The notes: generated from the letters alone by a model not told the origin. A stretch of DNA of 64,000 nucleotides from Rhodococcus sp. 14-2483-1-2 (GCF_002259405.1 NZ_NPFW01000002.1:310001-374000); one strand, 5' to 3'; numbered from the stretch's first letter, positions 34,162 to 43,488 are shown. Made by a program: numbers and translations.

Positions 34162-34177
34162 CTACCCGATCGGGTAG
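34162..34177. promoter_or_regulatory. 16-bp palindrome upstream of methanol dehydrogenase
   Basis: CTACCCGATCGGGTAG is identical to the centre of the palindrome at 30079-30102. It lies in the 198-bp gap between the MFS gene and methanol dehydrogenase. The shared sequence upstream of two alcohol dehydrogenase genes marks a probable common regulon. Confidence 0.65.
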
Positions 34178-34225
34178 GAGTACTCGCTCACCCTCGGCAG
34201 AGGAAGACTCACGGACTCTGGCGCA

Positions 34226-35458
34226 CTACCGATCTCGCCGCTGCGCCAGCGAGAATCCGAGAACCGAGATCAGCGCGAGCGTGATGACGAATCCTCCGTA
34301 CAGTTCCACCGTCGTGCTGAGCCCAAGTCGGTGTACGGCCAGTCCTGCGACCACGGCGGGCACGCTGAAGGCGAGGTAGCTGATGACGAATGTCGTGGCG
34401 AAGACCCCGCCTCGCTCCGCGGCGGGGACAAGGGCACCGAGCGTACGCATCGCGCCGAGAAATGTTGCTCCCCAACCCGACCCGGCGATGACGGCACCGA
34501 CGAAGTACAGCCCGATCGAGCCGATCTGGACCGAAACCAAGGTCAGCGCCACACCGATTGCGAGCACAGACGCACCGATCATCATCACCCGGCGAGGAAA
34601 TCCGTTGCGCACCACGGCAGCTGCTATCGAACCGGAACCGAACAGTGCGAAGATCTCCAACCCGCCCACGATGTGGTTGTCGATACCGAAGACGGTGCCG
34701 ATGATCGACGGCCCCAGCGAGAGATGGAACCCGCCGAGGGACCAGGTGGCGAACAGCGCGGGAGCGATGACGACGAAGGGTGCCCGGACCGATTTCGGCA
34801 TCGATGCCCTCGGCAGCAGCGTCGACGCGAGATGACGCCGGGAATCGAAGCCGCGCAACGCCGAGGTCTCGGGCACGAACAGCAGTGCCACCGTAAGAAC
34901 CGACGCCGCGCCGATCAACAGGGCGAACACGAGGATCTCCGGTGCCGGTGCCAACTGCACCAGCAAGCCGGCACCGAGCGCCCCGGCCGCCAGGCCGAAC
35001 GATGGGGCCACACTGTTGAGCAACGGCCCGGTGGAGACGTTGGGCTGCAGATCGATGATGGCCGCACTCATGGCACCCGTAGCCGCACCGGCAGCAATTC
35101 CCTGCACGACGCGCGCCGCGATGAGAAGCGGCACGCTGTCGGCGACGATGAACAACACCAGGCCGACGATCAGCAGCAACAGCGACGCGATCAGAATCGG
35201 TTTACGCCCGATGTGGTCCGACAAACTACCGACGGTGAGCAACGTGAGCAGCAGAGCAAGGGCATACACGGCGAAAATGACCGTGAGCGTGATCGCGCTG
35301 AATCCCCAGGACTGCTGGTAGACCGGGTACAACGGTGACGGTGCTGCCGAGGACGCCATCAGCACGATGAAGGCGGTACCGACCACCCAGAAGGCGTATC
35401 GGTGCGGCATCCTCACCGCAGTCCTTCCTGCACTACCCCGCACGTCCACGTCGACCAT
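34226..35458 (-). CDS. MFS transporter, 12-TM drug/metabolite efflux type
   Basis: The protein is 410 aa with about 12 predicted membrane helices. The loop 2-3 motif GSLSDHIGRKPILIA is the MFS signature. The start is taken at the ATG at 35458 (GGAGGG upstream); an earlier in-frame start at 35503 and a later ATG at 35410 exist. It lies upstream of the methanol dehydrogenase promoter on the same strand but 198 bp away, so it is probably a separate unit. The substrate cannot be told. Confidence 0.82.
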   Translation of the reverse strand: MVDVDVRGSAGRTAVRMPHRYAFWVVGTAFIVLMASSAAPSPLYPVYQQSWGFSAITLTVIFAVYALALLLTLLTVGSLSDHIGRKPILIASLLLLIVGLVLFIVADSVPLLIAARVVQGIAAGAATGAMSAAIIDLQPNVSTGPLLNSVAPSFGLAAGALGAGLLVQLAPAPEILVFALLIGAASVLTVALLFVPETSALRGFDSRRHLASTLLPRASMPKSVRAPFVVIAPALFATWSLGGFHLSLGPSIIGTVFGIDNHIVGGLEIFALFGSGSIAAAVVRNGFPRRVMMIGASVLAIGVALTLVSVQIGSIGLYFVGAVIAGSGWGATFLGAMRTLGALVPAAERGGVFATTFVISYLAFSVPAVVAGLAVHRLGLSTTVELYGGFVITLALISVLGFSLAQRRDR

Positions 35459-35533
35459 GTGTTGTCCCTCCACCGCAGCGACCGTTACCTCAGTGAAGGA
35501 CAACGCGTAGGAAGGTCTCGCATTCCCGACGAC

Positions 35534-36310
35534 TCAGAGTCGGTGTGCTCCCGCACCGTCGAGCAGCAGCTGTCCCTCGCGGTATCGCTGGGCGCTCGCA
35601 GGCAAACCGCCCTCGATTCCGCTCAACCACACCGATACACGTCCGGTTCCCGAACCGCTGGAACCTACTTCGTCGACGCGTCGCACCGTCTGGTTTGCCA
35701 CTGCCTCGGCGCTGTCGAACATCGTGATGCCGCTCGGCAGCTGCGAGACGATCTCGGCCGACACCAGCGGGTAGTGCGTGCACCCCAGCACGATCGAGTC
35801 GACGTTCGTGGGCGTGGCTGCCACGGCCGCGGCGATGGCCGCACCGATCCCGCGAACATCACCGCGATCGATCGAATCCGCCAGACCGTGGCACGCCACA
35901 CTCGTCACCGTTCGGTGCGAGGCGAACTGCTCGATCAGACGCCCCTGATAGGCGCTGGCGGTCGTGGCCGCCGTCGCCCAGATCGCGATCCGATCGCTCA
36001 CCGCTGCAGCGGGTTTGATCGCCGGGACGGTACCCACCACCGGAATCGTGTCACCGAGCGCAGCCCGGACGTGACTCAGCGCCGTCACACTGGCGGTGTT
36101 GCACGGAAGCACGACCACCTCGGCACCGAGTTCGACCGCATGCTGTGCTGTGCCGACCACCCGGTCGACGACCCAACCGTCCGGCTTGGGTCCCCACGGA
36201 GCGTTGTCGGGGTCCATCATCAGCACCAGATCGAGCTCGGGGCGCGCTTGTCGTAGCCGCGCAGCCGTCGGAAGCATCCCCAGGCCCGAGTCGATCAGTG
36301 CGACGATCAT
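35534..36310 (-). CDS. Glutamate/aspartate racemase-family protein (MurI-like)
   Basis: A 258-aa racemase fold with both catalytic cysteines: Cys70 in LPCNTASV and Cys177 in LGCTHYPLV, with Asp7 in IDSGLG. The usual MurI text DSGVGGL is altered to DSGLGMLPT, and other family blocks are weak, so it is likely a paralogue rather than the essential murI of the cell. Its ATG overlaps the metB stop (ATGA at 36310-36307), so the two are co-translated. Cofactor-free racemisation of Glu, Asp or a related acid is likely. Confidence 0.75.
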   Translation of the reverse strand: MIVALIDSGLGMLPTAARLRQARPELDLVLMMDPDNAPWGPKPDGWVVDRVVGTAQHAVELGAEVVVLPCNTASVTALSHVRAALGDTIPVVGTVPAIKPAAAVSDRIAIWATAATTASAYQGRLIEQFASHRTVTSVACHGLADSIDRGDVRGIGAAIAAAVAATPTNVDSIVLGCTHYPLVSAEIVSQLPSGITMFDSAEAVANQTVRRVDEVGSSGSGTGRVSVWLSGIEGGLPASAQRYREGQLLLDGAGAHRL

Positions 36311-37479
36311 GCCAGCGCTTGCTCGACGTCACCGACCAGATCGGCACCGTCCTCGATGCCGACCGACAGACGCACCAGATCGTCGGGCACCTCGAGCAAC
36401 GAACCGGCCGTCGACGCATGGGTCATCGCGCCGGGGTGTTCGATCAACGATTCGACGCCGCCCAAGGATTCGGCGAGAGTGAAGATCTCGGTCTTCGCGC
36501 AGAAGTCCAGTGCTGCCTGCTTGCCACCGGCCAAGCGCACCGAGACCATTCCGCCGAAGCGTCGCATCTGCTTCGCGGCGACCGCGTGGGACGGGTGGGA
36601 TTCGAGCCCGGGGTAGATGACCTGCGAGATGGCCGGATGCCCGTCGAGGAGTTCGACGATCTTCTCGGCGTTGTCGCTGTGTCGCTCCATCCGCAACGCG
36701 AGAGTCTTGATGCCGCGCAAGGTCAGGAATGCGTCGAACGGTCCGGGAACACCGCCCGCGCCGTTCTGCAGGAACGCGAACGCCGTATCGAGTTCTTCGC
36801 TGTCGGTGACCAGTGCGCCGCCCACCACATCGGAGTGTCCGCCGATGTACTTGGTGGTCGAGTGCAGCACCACGTCGGCACCGAGGCTCAGCGGCTGCTG
36901 CAGATACGGAGAGGCGAAGGTGTTGTCGACGACGAGCTTGGCCCCACCCTCGTGCGCGACGCCCGAGAGTGCCTCGATGTCACCGACGTTGAGCAGCGGG
37001 TTGGTGGGCGTCTCGACCCAGACGAGCTTGGTGTTCGGACGCATCGCTGCACGGACCTCGTCGACGTCCGACACTGCGGCAACCGAGTACTCGATGCCCC
37101 ACTGGGTGAAGACCTTGTCGATCAATCGGTAGGTGCCGCCGTAGGCGTCGTTGGGGATGACGAGGTGGTCACCGGGACGCAGCGCCGAGCGCAGCAGGCA
37201 GTCCGTGGCCGCCATGCCCGAGGAGAACGCGCGCCCGTAGGTGCCGGACTCGATGGCCGCGAGATTGGCTTCGAGCGGCCGACGCGTCGGGTTGCCGGTG
37301 CGCGCGTACTCGAATCCGCTGCGCATCCCGCCGACGCCGTCCTGGGCGAAGGTGGAGCTGGCGTAGATCGGCACGTTCACTGCGCCGGTCAGCGGATCCG
37401 GCTCGTAGCCGGCGTGAACCGCCTTGGTGGAAAAGCCCTGCCAGGAGGTGTTGTCTGCCTTGCTGCGCTGCTCACTCAT
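36307..37479 (-). CDS. metB: Cystathionine gamma-synthase / PLP-dependent trans-sulfuration enzyme
   Basis: A 390-aa Cys/Met-metabolism PLP enzyme. Key parts are YASSTFAQ, YARTGNPTR, FSSGMAATD, and the PLP-lysine motif HSTTKYIGGHSDVVGG. The C-terminus is GVESLIEHPGAMTHAS and RLSVGIED. It makes cystathionine from an activated homoserine and cysteine, or runs the lyase direction. The ATG at 37479 is preferred (GGAGG just upstream), with a GTG three codons earlier as the alternative. cbs lies nearby at 38788, supporting a transsulfuration role. Confidence 0.9.
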   Translation of the reverse strand: MSEQRSKADNTSWQGFSTKAVHAGYEPDPLTGAVNVPIYASSTFAQDGVGGMRSGFEYARTGNPTRRPLEANLAAIESGTYGRAFSSGMAATDCLLRSALRPGDHLVIPNDAYGGTYRLIDKVFTQWGIEYSVAAVSDVDEVRAAMRPNTKLVWVETPTNPLLNVGDIEALSGVAHEGGAKLVVDNTFASPYLQQPLSLGADVVLHSTTKYIGGHSDVVGGALVTDSEELDTAFAFLQNGAGGVPGPFDAFLTLRGIKTLALRMERHSDNAEKIVELLDGHPAISQVIYPGLESHPSHAVAAKQMRRFGGMVSVRLAGGKQAALDFCAKTEIFTLAESLGGVESLIEHPGAMTHASTAGSLLEVPDDLVRLSVGIEDGADLVGDVEQALA

Positions 37480-37560
37480 GTCCTCCACCCTAATCGGCCT
37501 TCGTCGTCAGGCGGGGGCGTGGGTAACCTGCGAAGACAACCCCCAGCGGAAAGAGGCACC

Positions 37561-38733
37561 GTGGCCAACTCCCAGAGCGTCGACGAACTGTTCGCGATCG
37601 ATTCACTCCTCGACGACGAGGAGCGGCAGATCCGGGACACCGTCCGCAAGTTCGGTAACGAGCGCATCCGGCCGCACATCGCCGACTGGTTCGACGAAGG
37701 CACGGTCCCGGTGCGCGAACTGGCCAAGGAGCTGGGCTCGCTCGGCCTGCTCGGCATGCACCTGGAGGGCTACGGCTGCGCCGGAACCTCGGCAACGGCA
37801 TACGGCCTGGCCTGCCTCGAACTCGAAGCCATCGACTCCGGCATCCGGTCGCTGGTCTCGGTGCAGGGCTCGCTGGCGATGTTCGCCATCTGGAAGTACG
37901 GCTCCGAGGAGCAGAAGCAGCAGTGGCTTCCAGGAATGGCCGAGGGATCGCTGATCGGCTGTTTCGGGCTCACCGAGGCCGACTACGGATCGAACCCCGG
38001 CGGCATGCTCACCCGCGCCAAGCGCGACGGTGACGACTGGATCCTCAACGGCAGCAAGATGTGGATCACCAACGGACCCGTCGCCGACGTCGCCGTGGTG
38101 TGGGCACAGACCGACGACAAGATCCGCGGATTCGTCGTCCCCATCGACACACCGGGATTCACCGCCAACACGGTGAAGAAGAAGTTGTCGCTGCGTGCGT
38201 CGATCACCGGCGAATTGGTGTTCGACGACGTCCGACTCCCCGCAGACGCGATGCTGCCCGAGGCCCGCGGTCTGCGCGGACCCCTGAGTTGCCTCAACGA
38301 GGCGCGCTTCGGCATCGTCTTCGGCGCGATGGGCGCGGCGCGGGACTGCATCGAATCGGCCGTCGAGTACTCCAAGACCCGCGCGGTGTTCGACAAGCCA
38401 CTCGCCGGTTACCAGCTCACCCAGGCCAAGCTCGCCAATATGGCTCTCGAACTCGGCAAGGGCCAACTGCTCGCTCTGCATCTGGGTCGACTCAAGGACA
38501 AGGGCGAACTGCCGGGCGAGCGAGTGTCACTCGGCAAGCTCAACAACGTCCGCGAGGCCATCAAGATCGCACGTGAATGCCGAACGATTCTGGCCGCCAA
38601 CGGAATCACGCTGGAATACCCGGTGCTCCGTCACGCCAACAACCTCGAATCCGTCCTGACCTACGAGGGCACGTCCGAGGTCCATCAACTGGTGATCGGG
38701 CAGGCGCTGACCGGCACCAGCGCGGTGCGCTGA
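37561..38733 (+). CDS. Acyl-CoA dehydrogenase, glutaryl-CoA-dehydrogenase-like
   Basis: The protein is 390 aa from the GTG at 37561 (GGAAAGAGG upstream). Standard ACAD blocks are GCFGLTEADYGSNPGG and WITNGPVADV. The catalytic Glu369 is in YEGTSEVHQLVIG, close to the YEGTHDIH of glutaryl-CoA dehydrogenases. It oxidises glutaryl-CoA or another short acyl-CoA, passing electrons to ETF. It contrasts with the three Asp-type ACADs at 12.7-17.4 kb. It is divergent from metB across 81 bp and ends at a strong terminator. Confidence 0.85.
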   Translation: MANSQSVDELFAIDSLLDDEERQIRDTVRKFGNERIRPHIADWFDEGTVPVRELAKELGSLGLLGMHLEGYGCAGTSATAYGLACLELEAIDSGIRSLVSVQGSLAMFAIWKYGSEEQKQQWLPGMAEGSLIGCFGLTEADYGSNPGGMLTRAKRDGDDWILNGSKMWITNGPVADVAVVWAQTDDKIRGFVVPIDTPGFTANTVKKKLSLRASITGELVFDDVRLPADAMLPEARGLRGPLSCLNEARFGIVFGAMGAARDCIESAVEYSKTRAVFDKPLAGYQLTQAKLANMALELGKGQLLALHLGRLKDKGELPGERVSLGKLNNVREAIKIARECRTILAANGITLEYPVLRHANNLESVLTYEGTSEVHQLVIGQALTGTSAVR

Positions 38734-38734
38734 C

Positions 38735-38788
38735 GCGGCAGTGGCGTGGTCGAGTGCCCGCAGGGGCACTCGACCACACCACTGCCGC
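38735..38788. terminator. Long bidirectional hairpin terminator
   Basis: A 14-bp inner stem (GTGGTCGAGTGCCC) plus a 10-bp outer stem (GCGGCAGTGG), separated by one mismatch, closes a 4-nt loop. It lies between the convergent acyl-CoA dehydrogenase and cbs genes and touches the cbs stop codon. Confidence 0.8.
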
Positions 38789-40173
38789 TAGGCACCCTTG
38801 CTGAGGAATCCGAGCAGATCGTGGCGAGTGATGACGCCGACGGGCTTGCCTTCTTCGACGACCATCAGCGCGTCGGATTCGCCGAGCGCCTTGGTGGCGT
38901 CGGAGACGGTTTCGCCGGCACCGATCAGCGGGAACGGGTCACTCATGTGCTTCGCAACGGGATCGGCCAATGCAGCGCGACCCTCGAACACTGCGCTGAG
39001 CAGATCCCGTTCGGTGACACTGCCTGCTACCTCGCCTGCCATGACGGGTGGCTCGGCTCCGACGACCGGCATCTGGGAGACGCCGTACTCGCGCAGAATC
39101 TCGATGGCGTCACGCACGGTTTCAGACGGGTGGGTGTGCACCAGATCCGGCAGCGCACCGGACTTTCCGCGCAGCACTGCGCCGACGGAGGTCTCCTCGG
39201 TTGTGCCGTCCAGACGCGAACGCAGGAATCCGTACGACGACATCCACGAGTCGTTGAAGATCTTCGCCAGGTAGCCGCGCCCGCCGTCGGGCAGCAGAAC
39301 GACGACCAACGCGTCGGGACCTTCGCGTTCGGCAACCTGGATAGCGGCAACGGCGGCCATTCCGCACGAGCCGCCGACCAACAGGCCTTCCTCGCGGGCG
39401 AGGCGACGGGTCATGTCGAAGGAATCGGCGTCGGAGACGGCGATGATCTCGTCCGGGATGGACGGGTCGTAGGCCGTCGGCCAGAAATCCTCACCGACAC
39501 CTTCGACGAGGTACGGGCGTCCCGTGCCGCCGGAGTAGACCGAGCCCTCGGGATCGACGCCGATGACCTTGACCTTGCCGCCGGAGACCTCCTTGAGGTA
39601 CTTGCCGGTGCCGGAGATGGTTCCACCGGTGCCGACGCCTGCGACGAAGTGCGTGATCTTTCCGTCGGTGTCGGCCCAGATCTCGGGGCCGGTGGTCTCG
39701 TAGTGGCTGGCCGGTCCGGCCGGGTTGGAGTATTGGTTGGGCTTCCAGGCTCCCTCGATCTCGCGAACGAGTCGATCGGAGACGCTGTAGTAGCTGTTGG
39801 GGTCCTCGGGTGCGACAGCCGTCGGGCAGACGACGACCTCTGCTCCGTAGGCGCGCAGCACGTTCCGCTTGTCCTCACCGACCTTGTCGGGGCACACGAA
39901 CACACACTTGTAGCCGCGCTGCTGCGCGACGAGCGCGAGACCGACGCCGGTGTTGCCGGACGTGGGTTCGACGATGGTGCCGCCGGGCTTCAATTCGCCG
40001 GATGCCTCGGCCGCGTCGATCATCTTGACCGCGATGCGGTCCTTGGACGAACCACCCGGGTTGAGGTACTCGATCTTGGCCGCGACCGTGCCGACGCCGT
40101 CGCCGATGACGGTGGACAGCTTCACCAACGGGGTGTTGCCGATGAGTTCGGTGATGTGCTGAGCGATGCGCAT
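38788..40173 (-). CDS. cbs: Cystathionine beta-synthase
   Basis: A 461-aa enzyme. The N-terminal PLP domain has Lys44 in NPGGSSKDRIA and SGNTGVGLAL, GVGTGGTISGTG. Two C-terminal CBS domains (about 340-460) may regulate activity. It joins serine and homocysteine to cystathionine. The ATG is at 40173. Gene order metB - cbs - SGNH esterase - fadA - BI-1 resembles the Rv1072-Rv1079 region of M. tuberculosis as I remember it, which supports the call. Confidence 0.93.
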   Translation of the reverse strand: MRIAQHITELIGNTPLVKLSTVIGDGVGTVAAKIEYLNPGGSSKDRIAVKMIDAAEASGELKPGGTIVEPTSGNTGVGLALVAQQRGYKCVFVCPDKVGEDKRNVLRAYGAEVVVCPTAVAPEDPNSYYSVSDRLVREIEGAWKPNQYSNPAGPASHYETTGPEIWADTDGKITHFVAGVGTGGTISGTGKYLKEVSGGKVKVIGVDPEGSVYSGGTGRPYLVEGVGEDFWPTAYDPSIPDEIIAVSDADSFDMTRRLAREEGLLVGGSCGMAAVAAIQVAEREGPDALVVVLLPDGGRGYLAKIFNDSWMSSYGFLRSRLDGTTEETSVGAVLRGKSGALPDLVHTHPSETVRDAIEILREYGVSQMPVVGAEPPVMAGEVAGSVTERDLLSAVFEGRAALADPVAKHMSDPFPLIGAGETVSDATKALGESDALMVVEEGKPVGVITRHDLLGFLSKGA

Positions 40174-40269
40174 TGCACCATCTTCCCAGATGCAGGTATT
40201 CGACTCTCGGCCACGGCTGTCGACGCCCGCCTACGATGGTGTCGACGGCGCGACGAGAGGGATCGATCT

Positions 40270-41283
40270 GTGACGGCGAGCGGATGGCGAACCGCTGCTA
40301 AAGCGAGCGCCGCGACGGTACTTGCGGGCTCTGGAGCAGGGACTGCGTCCTGGGCCGCCTACCGACATCTGATGGCGCAGGCCGCTGCGGCGCGCGGCGT
40401 CATCGGGCGTACCACCGCCAAGCCACCGGAGGCCGACGGCGTCTACACAGCGGGATGCGCGGCCCCCGAACGGTGGCGGATGGGAAGTTCAGCAGATATT
40501 CATCTGATGATCTTCGGCGACTCCACGGCGGCAGGCGTGGGCTGCGTCGTCGCCGACGAAGTTCCCGGGGTTCTGCTGGCCCGCGGACTGGCCGAGGAAA
40601 CCGGGCAACGAATTCGATTGAGTACCAAAGCAATTGCCGGTGCCACCTCGAAGGGGCTCGAAGGCCAGGTCGACGCGATGTTCGTCGCGGGCCCGCCCCC
40701 GGATGCAGCGGTCATCTTCGTCGGCGCGAACGACGTCACCAAGAAGTTCTCCATTCCCGCGTCGGCGGCACGACTGGGCGACGCGGTCGAGCGGCTGACG
40801 GCCAAGGGCTGTGTCGTCGCCGTGGGGACGTGCCCCGACCTCGGTGTCGTGACGGCCATCCCGCAGCCGCTGCGCACCGTCGTCCGCAATTGGGGTCGAC
40901 GCCTCGCGCACGCGCAGACGGCCCGCACGCTCAGCGCCGGCGGGCATCCGGTGGCGCTGGCGGATCTGCTCTCCCCCGAGTTTCTCGCGGCACCCGACAC
41001 GATGTTCTCGGCGGATCGCTTCCATCCGTCGGCCGCCGGCTACGAGCTCGCCGCGCAGCAGATTCTGCCGGTGCTCGCATCGGCGCTCGGGGTGTGGCAC
41101 GGTGGCCCGCTGCCCGAGCTGCCGACCGTGTCCGCCGCCGCCGAATCACGCAAGGCCATCCCCCGCGCCACGGCCGCACTCGACCGCTTCCTGCGTCGCA
41201 GAACCGCGGAGCTCGACGCCGAAATCGTCACTGCATCGGAGGATCTCGTACGTCGTGGCGGCGGCGGTCGGGCGGGGTTGTAA
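40270..41283 (+). CDS. SGNH-family esterase/hydrolase, probably exported or membrane-anchored
   Basis: The protein is 337 aa from the GTG at 40270. An N-terminal hydrophobic segment (ASAATVLAGSGAGTASWAA) suggests a signal or anchor. SGNH motifs are FGDSTAAG (Ser85), FVGANDV and DRFHPSAAGY (Asp-x2-His). It hydrolyses ester bonds of unknown lipids. It starts 96 bp from the divergent cbs gene and is followed by the thiolase gene after 71 bp, an arrangement also known from mycobacteria. The C-terminal 50 residues are helical and charged. Confidence 0.82.
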   Translation: MTASGWRTAAKASAATVLAGSGAGTASWAAYRHLMAQAAAARGVIGRTTAKPPEADGVYTAGCAAPERWRMGSSADIHLMIFGDSTAAGVGCVVADEVPGVLLARGLAEETGQRIRLSTKAIAGATSKGLEGQVDAMFVAGPPPDAAVIFVGANDVTKKFSIPASAARLGDAVERLTAKGCVVAVGTCPDLGVVTAIPQPLRTVVRNWGRRLAHAQTARTLSAGGHPVALADLLSPEFLAAPDTMFSADRFHPSAAGYELAAQQILPVLASALGVWHGGPLPELPTVSAAAESRKAIPRATAALDRFLRRRTAELDAEIVTASEDLVRRGGGGRAGL

Positions 41284-41354
41284 GTTCGGTCAGGAGACAT
41301 CGCCTACTCGGCGGTAACAGAGCAGGTAAGCAGTATCGATTCGAAGGAGATCTC

Positions 41355-42575
41355 ATGCCAGAGGCAGTCATCGTCGCCACCGCGCGCTCACCGATCGGCA
41401 GGGCGATGAAGGGGTCGCTCAAGGACATTCGTCCCGACGACCTCACCGCTCAGATGGTCGCCGCCGCGCTGGCCAAGGTGCCTTCGCTGGACCCCAAGGA
41501 CATCGACGACCTGCTCCTGGGCTGCGGTCTGCCCGGCGGCATGCAGGGCAACAACCTCGCTCGTATCGTCGCAGTGGAGCTCGGCTACGACTCCCTGCCC
41601 GGAACGACGATCACCCGCTACTGTTCGTCCTCGCTGCAGACCACCCGCATGGCGCTGCATGCGATCAAGGCAGGCGAAGGCGACGTGTTCATCTCCGCAG
41701 GCGTCGAGAGTGTGTCGAGCTTCATCCACGGCAGCTCGGATTCGCTTCCGGCAAGCCACAACCCGATCTTCGCCGACGCCGAGGCCCGCACCAAGAAGGC
41801 ACAGGAAGAGGGCGCGGACAGCTGGACCGACCCCCGCGAGAACGGCGAGCTACCCGACGCCTACATCGCGATGGGCCAGACGGCCGAGAACGTCGCACTG
41901 CTCACCGGCATCACCCGCGAGGATCAGGACCACTGGGGCGTCCGCAGCCAGAACCGCGCCGAAGAGGCCATCAACGCCGGCTTCTTCGAGCGGGAGATCA
42001 CCCCGGTGACCCTGCCCGACGGCACCGTCGTCAACACCGACGACGGCCCTCGCGCCGGCACCACCTATGAGAAGATCAGCCAGCTCAAGCCAGTCTTCCG
42101 CCCTAACGGCACCATCACCGCCGGTAACGCGTGCCCGCTCAACGACGGCGCAGCAGCGCTCGTCATCATGAGCGACACCAAGGCCAAGGAACTGGGCCTG
42201 ACCCCGCTGGCTCGCATCGTCTCCACCGGAGTCACCGGCACGTCCCCCGAGATCATGGGCCTGGGCCCCATCGAGGCCACCCGCAAGGCGCTGAAGATCG
42301 CGGGCATGTCGATCTCCGACATCGACCTGTTCGAGATCAACGAGGCCTTCGCTGTTCAGGTCCTCGGTTCTGCACGCGACCTCGGCATCGAGGAGGACAA
42401 GCTCAACGTCTCCGGTGGTGCCATCGCGATCGGCCACCCGTTCGGCATGACCGGTGCCCGCATCACCACCACCCTGCTGAACAACCTGACCACCCACGAC
42501 AAGACGTTCGGCGTCGAGACCATGTGCGTCGGCGGCGGCATGGGTATGGCGATGGTGCTGGAACGCCTGAGCTGA
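41355..42575 (+). CDS. fadA: Acetyl-CoA acetyltransferase (thiolase)
   Basis: A 406-aa thiolase. The nucleophile is Cys90 in RYCSSSLQT, and the second site is His361 in IGHPFGMTGAR and Cys391 in MCVGGGMG, with NEAFA between. It cleaves 3-ketoacyl-CoA or condenses two acetyl-CoA. The ATG at 41355 has AAGGAG upstream. The gene is followed by a clear terminator. Equivalent to the fadA of the syntenic mycobacterial region. Confidence 0.92.
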   Translation: MPEAVIVATARSPIGRAMKGSLKDIRPDDLTAQMVAAALAKVPSLDPKDIDDLLLGCGLPGGMQGNNLARIVAVELGYDSLPGTTITRYCSSSLQTTRMALHAIKAGEGDVFISAGVESVSSFIHGSSDSLPASHNPIFADAEARTKKAQEEGADSWTDPRENGELPDAYIAMGQTAENVALLTGITREDQDHWGVRSQNRAEEAINAGFFEREITPVTLPDGTVVNTDDGPRAGTTYEKISQLKPVFRPNGTITAGNACPLNDGAAALVIMSDTKAKELGLTPLARIVSTGVTGTSPEIMGLGPIEATRKALKIAGMSISDIDLFEINEAFAVQVLGSARDLGIEEDKLNVSGGAIAIGHPFGMTGARITTTLLNNLTTHDKTFGVETMCVGGGMGMAMVLERLS

Positions 42576-42590
42576 TCCGAGTCACAACGA

Positions 42591-42629
42591 AAAAGCCCCG
42601 CCCTCCTCCGATGGAGTGGCGGGGCTTTT
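42591..42629. terminator. Intrinsic terminator with T-tract on both strands
   Basis: A 12-bp stem AAAAGCCCCGCC / GGCGGGGCTTTT, extended by CTCC/GGAG, is flanked by A and T runs. It serves the convergent thiolase and BI-1 genes. Confidence 0.9.
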
Positions 42630-42639
42630 CGCGTGAGTA

Positions 42640-43488
42640 CTAGTCGTTCTGGAAGTAGCTCAGCAGACGCAGGATCTCGACGTACAGCCAGACCAACGTG
42701 ATGGTCAGACCGAGGGCGACGCCCCAGGCTGCCTTCTCCGGAGCCTGTGCACGGATCAGCTGATCGGCCTGGTCGAAGTCGAGCAGGAAGCTGAACGCGG
42801 CGATGCCGATGCACACGAGGCTGAAGATGATGGCCAGCGGTCCGCCGGAGCGGAGTCCGAAGCCGTCTTCCATGAAGAAGCTTGCGACGAGGTTGCCGAG
42901 CATCAGCACGACGACGCCGATGAGGGCACCGACGACCATGCGGGTCAACCGCGGGGTGACACGGATTGCGCCGGTCTTGTAGACGATCAGCATGCCGAAG
43001 AACACGCCGAAGGTTCCGAGGACGGCCTGGCCGATGAGGGCCGATCCACCGACTCCGCCGAACTCCACGCCGGTGAACATCAACGACAGTGCGCCGAGGA
43101 ACACGCCTTCTGCGGCCGCGTAGGCGAGAACGATGGCCTTGTTGTCCATCTTGCGACCGAAGGTCGCGAACATGACCAGACCGAAGCCGATCAGGCCGCC
43201 GCCGATCACGAACGGGATGGCCAAGTCGGTGTTGTTGGAGACGAGGAGGTACGAGATGATCGCCGTCACGCTCAGCACACCGAGGGTGATGCCGGTCTTG
43301 GTGACAACGTCGTCGATCGTCATGGCCCGCTGTGCGGGCTGCGTGGTGTACGGATCGGCCTGCGTTCCGGGATGCTGGCCGAAGGTTGCGGCCTGCGAGG
43401 CTCCAGCCGTCGCAGATCCGAATGTGGCGTATCCGCCGCCCTGCTGCTTGGGCAGGTTGCGGAACACCGGGTTGCTGGAGGTGCGCAC
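42640..43488 (-). CDS. Bax inhibitor-1 / YccA-type integral membrane protein
   Basis: A 282-aa protein with a ~60-residue soluble N-terminus (NPVFRNLPKQQGG) and about seven membrane helices. The family matches the actinobacterial BI-1/YccA group, whose members may conduct calcium or modulate proteases. The start is the GTG at 43488, preceded by GAAGGGAAGAG; the upstream frame is non-coding in character. It is convergent with the thiolase gene. The biochemical role in actinobacteria is unknown. Confidence 0.85.
   Translation of the reverse strand: MRTSSNPVFRNLPKQQGGGYATFGSATAGASQAATFGQHPGTQADPYTTQPAQRAMTIDDVVTKTGITLGVLSVTAIISYLLVSNNTDLAIPFVIGGGLIGFGLVMFATFGRKMDNKAIVLAYAAAEGVFLGALSLMFTGVEFGGVGGSALIGQAVLGTFGVFFGMLIVYKTGAIRVTPRLTRMVVGALIGVVVLMLGNLVASFFMEDGFGLRSGGPLAIIFSLVCIGIAAFSFLLDFDQADQLIRAQAPEKAAWGVALGLTITLVWLYVEILRLLSYFQND

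Noticed and set aside
36145..37560. N-terminal extension of the glutaryl-CoA-like dehydrogenase frame (862 codons in all)
   Set aside because: The first 472 codons overlap metB and the racemase in antisense. The true start is the GTG at 37561, with a ribosome site and normal family length.
40270..40365. Possible lipoprotein signal in the SGNH protein
   Set aside because: The N-terminus is hydrophobic but has no lipobox cysteine at the right place, so only a general signal or anchor is claimed.
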